Shown: piece by piece, positions 60,433 to 64,000 of the stretch
Numbering within the stretch: position 1 is the first letter of the stretch
Layout: each line of letters begins with the position of its first letter
Assembly: GCF_008254045.1 (NCBI RefSeq)
Contig: NZ_CP042425.1
Location: 1,860,001 to 1,924,000 of the forward strand
Direction: 5' to 3'
DNA from: Limnoglobus roseus
GTDB taxonomy: Bacteria > Planctomycetota > Planctomycetia > Gemmatales > Gemmataceae
Length of the DNA stretch: 64,000 nucleotides
Notes under the pieces: model-generated
The model's database searches: none
The model's input: only the letters and a program-made list of their open reading frames with translations
What the model was told of the DNA's origin: nothing
Program-made: the position numbers and the translations under genes

Positions 60433-61440
60433 ATGCCGGACGCCCCGCCCACCATCCTGATCTCGGCCCCGCCGCACGCCCCGGCGGACGACGTTCGCGA
60501 CCTTGTCCGGACGACCGGCTTCACGCCCCTCATCCACGCGCTCGGCTCACTCCCCACCGTGGACTTTCAACCGCTGGCGGCCGCGATCATGTGCCCGCCC
60601 GAGAACGTCGAGTCGGCGGTCGCGCAGACACGCCGGTGGCGGGTCGAACTCGGCGACCGCTACCGGCCGATTCTCTGGCTCGCCGACCCCGCCGCAACGC
60701 GAATCGGGCTGGAAGCCGGAGCGGACGTGTGCCTCGCACGGCCGGTGGACGAATCGCTGTTCGCGGCCCAACTTCACGCCCTCCTGCGGATTCGCGAAAG
60801 CGTGAACCGACTGCACGCGAAGGGCGACGACGCGGCCTCTATCACCGAACGGTTGCGGAAGGCTTACGAACAACGGGACCGCGACCGGGAACTCGTGCGG
60901 GCGTTGCATCGCTCGCTGACGCCCGTGCGTCTGCCGGAATTGGGGCCGTTCCGGTTCGTGGCGCAGTCTCATGGTCACGGCGATTTCCATGATGCGTGGC
61001 TGGCCAGCGGCGATCTGGAATTCGTCCTCGCCGGGGCCGGCGAGTCGTTTGGTCCGCTCGTGAAACAACTTGTGACGGCCGCTAGTATCCGTGGCCCGGC
61101 CGGGGCCGTTACGCCGGGCGAGATTCTGCGACACGTCAACCGTTCGCTCGTGGCACTCGGCCTGGCCGACCCGCCGATTGTGTCGGCGGTCTTCGTGCGT
61201 GCGAACCCGACGACTGGCCGCGTCGCCGTCGCGCGGGCCGGCCTGCCACCGCCACTGCACGTTCCGGCCACCGGGGAGGCGCGACCATGGGCCACGCCCG
61301 GCCCGTTCCTCGGCGTCTTCGACGCCGACTTCCCCACCCACGTCGGCGAACTGCGGCCCGGCGACAAACTCGTGTTCACGACGGCCGCCACCCCGGGCGA
61401 AGGCGGCACGCATCTCGTGCTGGAGCGGATCGCGGAATAA
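60433..61440 (+). CDS. receiver-like plus SpoIIE/PP2C-like protein, metal sites degenerate
   Basis: A 335-residue protein. Residues 1-120 resemble a response-regulator receiver (RYRPILWLADPAATRIGLEA, LEAGADVCLARPVDESLF). Residues 165-330 follow the SpoIIE phosphatase order, but the metal-binding acids are replaced: GHGDFHDAW where GGDYYDF would be, VLAGAGESFG where ADxSGHG would be, and FTTAATPGEGG where TDGVTEAR would be. It is therefore likely a pseudophosphatase or partner-binding domain. It is preceded by a TATAAT -10. Confidence 0.7.
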   Translation: MPDAPPTILISAPPHAPADDVRDLVRTTGFTPLIHALGSLPTVDFQPLAAAIMCPPENVESAVAQTRRWRVELGDRYRPILWLADPAATRIGLEAGADVCLARPVDESLFAAQLHALLRIRESVNRLHAKGDDAASITERLRKAYEQRDRDRELVRALHRSLTPVRLPELGPFRFVAQSHGHGDFHDAWLASGDLEFVLAGAGESFGPLVKQLVTAASIRGPAGAVTPGEILRHVNRSLVALGLADPPIVSAVFVRANPTTGRVAVARAGLPPPLHVPATGEARPWATPGPFLGVFDADFPTHVGELRPGDKLVFTTAATPGEGGTHLVLERIAE

Positions 61441-61543
61441 GTTCGCAATCCCGTCGCCCGCGGCAGGTGGCACTTGCCCCGCGGCCGTCAGTTCCTACCC
61501 TAACCCATCCTGAACTTACGTTCGCACTAACCGGAATCCGGCC

Positions 61544-61849
61544 ATGAAAAAAGGCATTCACCCGAACTACCGCCCGGTGGTCTTCCAAGACGCCGCGGCC
61601 AACTTCTCGTTCCTCAGCTCCTCGACCGTCCAAACCAACGAGACGGTCAAGTGGGAAGACGGCAACGAGTACCCGCTGTACAAGCTGGAAATCTCGTCCG
61701 CCAGCCACCCGTACTTCACGGGCAAGATGAAGTTCCTGGACACGACCGGCCGCGTCGAGAAGTTCCAGAACAAGTACAAGAACTCCGCCTACGGCAAGAA
61801 GGCGGGCGAAGCGAAGCCCGAAGAACCGAAGGCCGAAGAGAAGAAGTAG
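61544..61849 (+). CDS. rpmE2: 50S ribosomal protein L31, type B
   Basis: A 101-residue bL31. It begins [16 protein letters not shown] and has [21 protein letters not shown]. The zinc-binding Cys of the C+ type are missing, so it is the C- (type B) form, normally used under zinc limitation, but here probably the main copy (unknown). A C-terminal Lys/Glu-rich extension is longer than in E. coli. It is followed by a hairpin and then prfA, a common gene pairing. Confidence 0.93.
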   Translation: MKKGIHPNYRPVVFQDAAANFSFLSSSTVQTNETVKWEDGNEYPLYKLEISSASHPYFTGKMKFLDTTGRVEKFQNKYKNSAYGKKAGEAKPEEPKAEEKK

Positions 61850-61866
61850 CTCCTGCGATCAGGGAT

Positions 61867-61911
61867 CAGGGGTCAGGAGTCAGGGGCCACGCCTCCGACG
61901 CCTGACCCCTG
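61867..61911. terminator. hairpin between rpmE and prfA, CAGGGGTCAGG type
   Basis: CAGGGGTCAGG (61867-61877) pairs with its reverse complement (61901-61911). Short GACTCCTG and GTCAGGAGTC units repeat nearby. Confidence 0.6.
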
Positions 61912-61958
61912 TTTTCATTCCCGACTCCTGTTTCCCGTCCTCTGACTCCTGGTGTCGC

Positions 61959-63026
61959 ATGTGGCCGGCGATGGAACAACAACTGGCCCGCTACCGCGAA
62001 CTCGAAGCCAAGCTCGGCGACCCGGACGTGGCCGGCGATCCCGCCAAGTTCGGCGTCGTGGCGAAGGAGCACGGCAGCCTCACGAAAGTCGTGAAGCCGT
62101 ACCAGGACTTCCTCGAACTGCACGAGGCGATTCAGCAGACGGAAGCCATGCTGGCCGACGCCGAGTTGAAGCCGATGGCCGAGGAAGAACTCGCCACCAT
62201 GCGGCCGCGGTACGAGGCGCTCAAGACGAAGATCGAAGACCAACTCCTGATCGAACCGGGCGAGGACTTCGACCGCCTCATCGTGGAAATCCGCGGCGGC
62301 ACCGGCGGCGACGAGGCGGCCCTCTTCGCCGGCGACCTGTACGAGATGTACAGCCGGTACGCCCGCACGCAGGGGTGGACGATCGAAAATATCGAGCACA
62401 GCCCCGGCGAAGCTGGCGGGTTCAAGGAAGTGGTCTTCGGCGTGAAGGGCGAGGGCGTCTTCCAGCGGCTACGCTACGAGAGCGGCGGCCACCGCGTGCA
62501 GCGGGTGCCGAAGACCGAGACGCAGGGCCGCATCCACACGTCGGCCGCCACGGTGGCCGTGCTGCCGGAACCCGACGAGGTGCAGGTCGAGATCAACCAG
62601 GAAGACATCGAGTGGGAGCGGATGCGGGCCGGCGGCGCGGGCGGGCAGCACGTCAACAAGACCGAGAGCGCCGTTCGCATCTGGTACCGCAAGGGCACGC
62701 CGGACGAGATGGAAGTGAAGTGCCAGGACGAGCGGAGCCAGGGCAAGAACTACGAGCGGGCGATGCGGATTTTGCGGTCCCGCCTCTTCGAACGGCAGCA
62801 GCAACGGTTGCACAAGGAGCGGGCCGACGCGCGGAAGTCGCAGATCGGCAGCGGCGACCGGAACAGCCGGATTCGCACGTACAACTTCTCCGAGAACCGG
62901 TGCACCGACCATCGCATCGGCGTGACCGTCTACCGAATGGACGCGGTCCTCGCCGGCGACCTGGACATCATGGTGCAACCGATGCTGGACGCCGTCAAGA
63001 AAGAGAAACTCGCCGCGGCGACGTGA
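61959..63026 (+). CDS. prfA: peptide chain release factor 1
   Basis: A 355-residue class I release factor with the codon-recognition PxT motif ([13 protein letters not shown] in place of PAT) and the catalytic [13 protein letters not shown]. It reads UAA and UAG stops. Two ATGs are possible: 61959 (MWPAMEQQ) and 61971; the second matches the family start better, but the first is not excluded. Together with prfB the window holds both release factors. Confidence 0.92.
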   Translation: MWPAMEQQLARYRELEAKLGDPDVAGDPAKFGVVAKEHGSLTKVVKPYQDFLELHEAIQQTEAMLADAELKPMAEEELATMRPRYEALKTKIEDQLLIEPGEDFDRLIVEIRGGTGGDEAALFAGDLYEMYSRYARTQGWTIENIEHSPGEAGGFKEVVFGVKGEGVFQRLRYESGGHRVQRVPKTETQGRIHTSAATVAVLPEPDEVQVEINQEDIEWERMRAGGAGGQHVNKTESAVRIWYRKGTPDEMEVKCQDERSQGKNYERAMRILRSRLFERQQQRLHKERADARKSQIGSGDRNSRIRTYNFSENRCTDHRIGVTVYRMDAVLAGDLDIMVQPMLDAVKKEKLAAAT

Positions 63027-63127
63027 GACCCTTTTGGCCCTGGGTTGCGGCCGCCCCGGGTGGTATCAAATCACTGCCCATGTCTGATACGCCCGACGGA
63101 CTCACCCCCTCAGTAGGAGAACGAACG

Positions 63128-63559
63128 ATGAAGATCAAGCGAACCGGATCGGCGGCGTGGCAAGGCGGGATCAAGGACGGCAAGGGCACCATCTCCACGG
63201 AGAGCGGCGCGCTGAAGGCGTACCCCTACGGGTTCTCCAGCCGGTTCGAAGGCGTGAAGGGGAGCAACCCGGAGGAACTGATCGGGGCCGCCCACGCGAG
63301 TTGCTTCACGATGGCCCTGTCGCTGATCCTGGGCGAGGCCAAACTGACCGCCGAGCAACTGGACACCACGGCCGAGGTCACGCTGGAGAAGGTGGACGAC
63401 GGCTTCGCGGTTACGGCCGTCCATCTGACCCTGAAGGGAAAGGTGCCCGGGGCCGACCAGGCGACGTTCGAACAACTCGCTGGAAAGGCGAAGGCGGGCT
63501 GCCCGATTTCCAAGCTCTTCAAGGCAGACATCACGCTTGACGCCACCTTGATTAGCTGA
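63128..63559 (+). CDS. OsmC-family peroxiredoxin
   Basis: A 143-residue protein with AHASCFTMALS (first redox Cys, about residue 60) and KAGCPISKLF (second Cys, about 125), the Cys pair of OsmC/Ohr proteins that reduce organic peroxides. It starts with MKIKRTGSAAWQGG, and AGGAG precedes the ATG. It is soluble and cytoplasmic. The 101-base gap after prfA and the ribosome site suggest its own promoter or a late operon position. Confidence 0.9.
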   Translation: MKIKRTGSAAWQGGIKDGKGTISTESGALKAYPYGFSSRFEGVKGSNPEELIGAAHASCFTMALSLILGEAKLTAEQLDTTAEVTLEKVDDGFAVTAVHLTLKGKVPGADQATFEQLAGKAKAGCPISKLFKADITLDATLIS

Positions 63560-63734
63560 GCCAACGGGGCACGGGCTTTGCACAACACCTCTGTGGTCCG
63601 GGGCGAGAAGCCGGGACCAGTTTCGAATTTCCAGCGTTGCGTGACGACATCCCGCACCGCTGAGGAGTGTCTGTGCAAAGTCCCTGACCCCATCCGGCGA
63701 TAACCCGCCGAACGGTAGAACGGAAACCCCTCAC

Positions 63735-64000
63735 ATGATCGGCCGTTTCGACCGCGGGGTGGTGATCGGGTTCGGGCTGCTCGTCGTGCTTCTCGCGGCC
63801 AATTCGTTTATCTCGTACCAGATTCTTCAACAACTCAACGCCGTGGAACGCGACCCGGGGTCGTGGCAGGCGTACCGCGTCGCCGCGACGACGGTCGCGA
63901 CCGTCGCCGGCCTCGCTTTGCTCACGGCACTGGGCTGGCTGTTCAAACGCCTTCTCGTCACCCGTACCCGTGCGGCGCGACTCGGCGAACAAAAGGAACT
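63735..64000 (+). CDS. membrane protein, 3' truncated by window end (possible sensor kinase N-terminus)
   Basis: 88 residues are visible and the frame continues past the edge. Two hydrophobic segments are seen: about residues 9-27 (VVIGFGLLVVLLAANSFI) and about 55-73 (TTVATVAGLALLTALGWL), separated by about 25 polar residues, then a basic helix (RTRAARLGEQKE). This two-span layout is typical of membrane sensors, including histidine kinases and chemoreceptors. No conserved motif beyond that is present, so the family is a guess. Confidence 0.5.
   Translation, partial: MIGRFDRGVVIGFGLLVVLLAANSFISYQILQQLNAVERDPGSWQAYRVAATTVATVAGLALLTALGWLFKRLLVTRTRAARLGEQKE

Overview
The window is high-GC bacterial DNA that reads as a planctomycete, most likely a member of the Gemmataceae. 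The reasons are a DUF1501 secreted protein, a membrane-anchored serine/threonine kinase, a sigma factor fused to a transmembrane segment and an outer domain, Uma2 and HEAT-repeat proteins, many single-gene transcription units, and frequent GTG/TTG or SD-less starts. The genus is inferred from gene content, not from a marker gene. No tRNA, rRNA or CRISPR array was found by eye.

Layout. (1) 1-8126 looks like the right end of a small biosynthetic locus: the 3' part of an NRPS-like protein (adenylation, carrier, terminal reductase), a NadR-type NMN adenylyltransferase/kinase, a PhyH-type oxygenase and a SAM methyltransferase on the minus strand, then a zinc MDR dehydrogenase and an AsnB-type amidotransferase. 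(2) 8164-12444 holds a tRNA-dihydrouridine synthase and a 1,074-residue HEAT-repeat protein. (3) 12581-15903 is the sulfate activation pair cysD and cysNC, split by a lower-GC unknown gene. (4) 15973-23307 has two small unknown genes with an RluA-type pseudouridine synthase, an SDR, prfB with a programmed +1 frameshift, tsaE, and a DUF5690 transporter coupled to an HpnZ-like dehydrogenase. (5) 23413-35223 has htpG, a U32 peptidase-family protein, a DUF1501 protein, an AT-rich gap, a 1,348-residue disordered/coiled-coil membrane protein and dapA. (6) 35292-44744 has a sigma factor, several unknown or membrane proteins, a pyruvyl transferase, a CPBP protease, a DedA protein, a CBS-SpoIIE phosphatase and a NUDIX protein. 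(7) 44741-50678 has Uma2, sucD and sucC separated by a lipoprotein gene, a REP-associated transposase (RAYT-like) gene flanked by identical palindromes, an M20 peptidase and a 48-residue basic protein. (8) 50776-64000 has an S9 peptidase, a kinase, an ECF-type sigma fusion, a DJ-1/PfpI protein, two ABC-2 permeases, a degenerate SpoIIE-type protein, rpmE, prfA, an OsmC protein and the start of a membrane protein.

The most unusual feature is a family of perfect or near-perfect palindromes of the form AAGCCC-stem-GGGCTT. They lie at gene ends, on both sides of the RAYT-like gene, and once in frame inside the U32 gene. Their stems differ in sequence but stay paired, so the hairpin itself appears to be conserved. 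At least four other inverted-repeat types occur in other gaps. A second pattern is that several genes have a TANAAT-like -10 box only 6-8 bases before the start codon, which suggests leaderless mRNAs.
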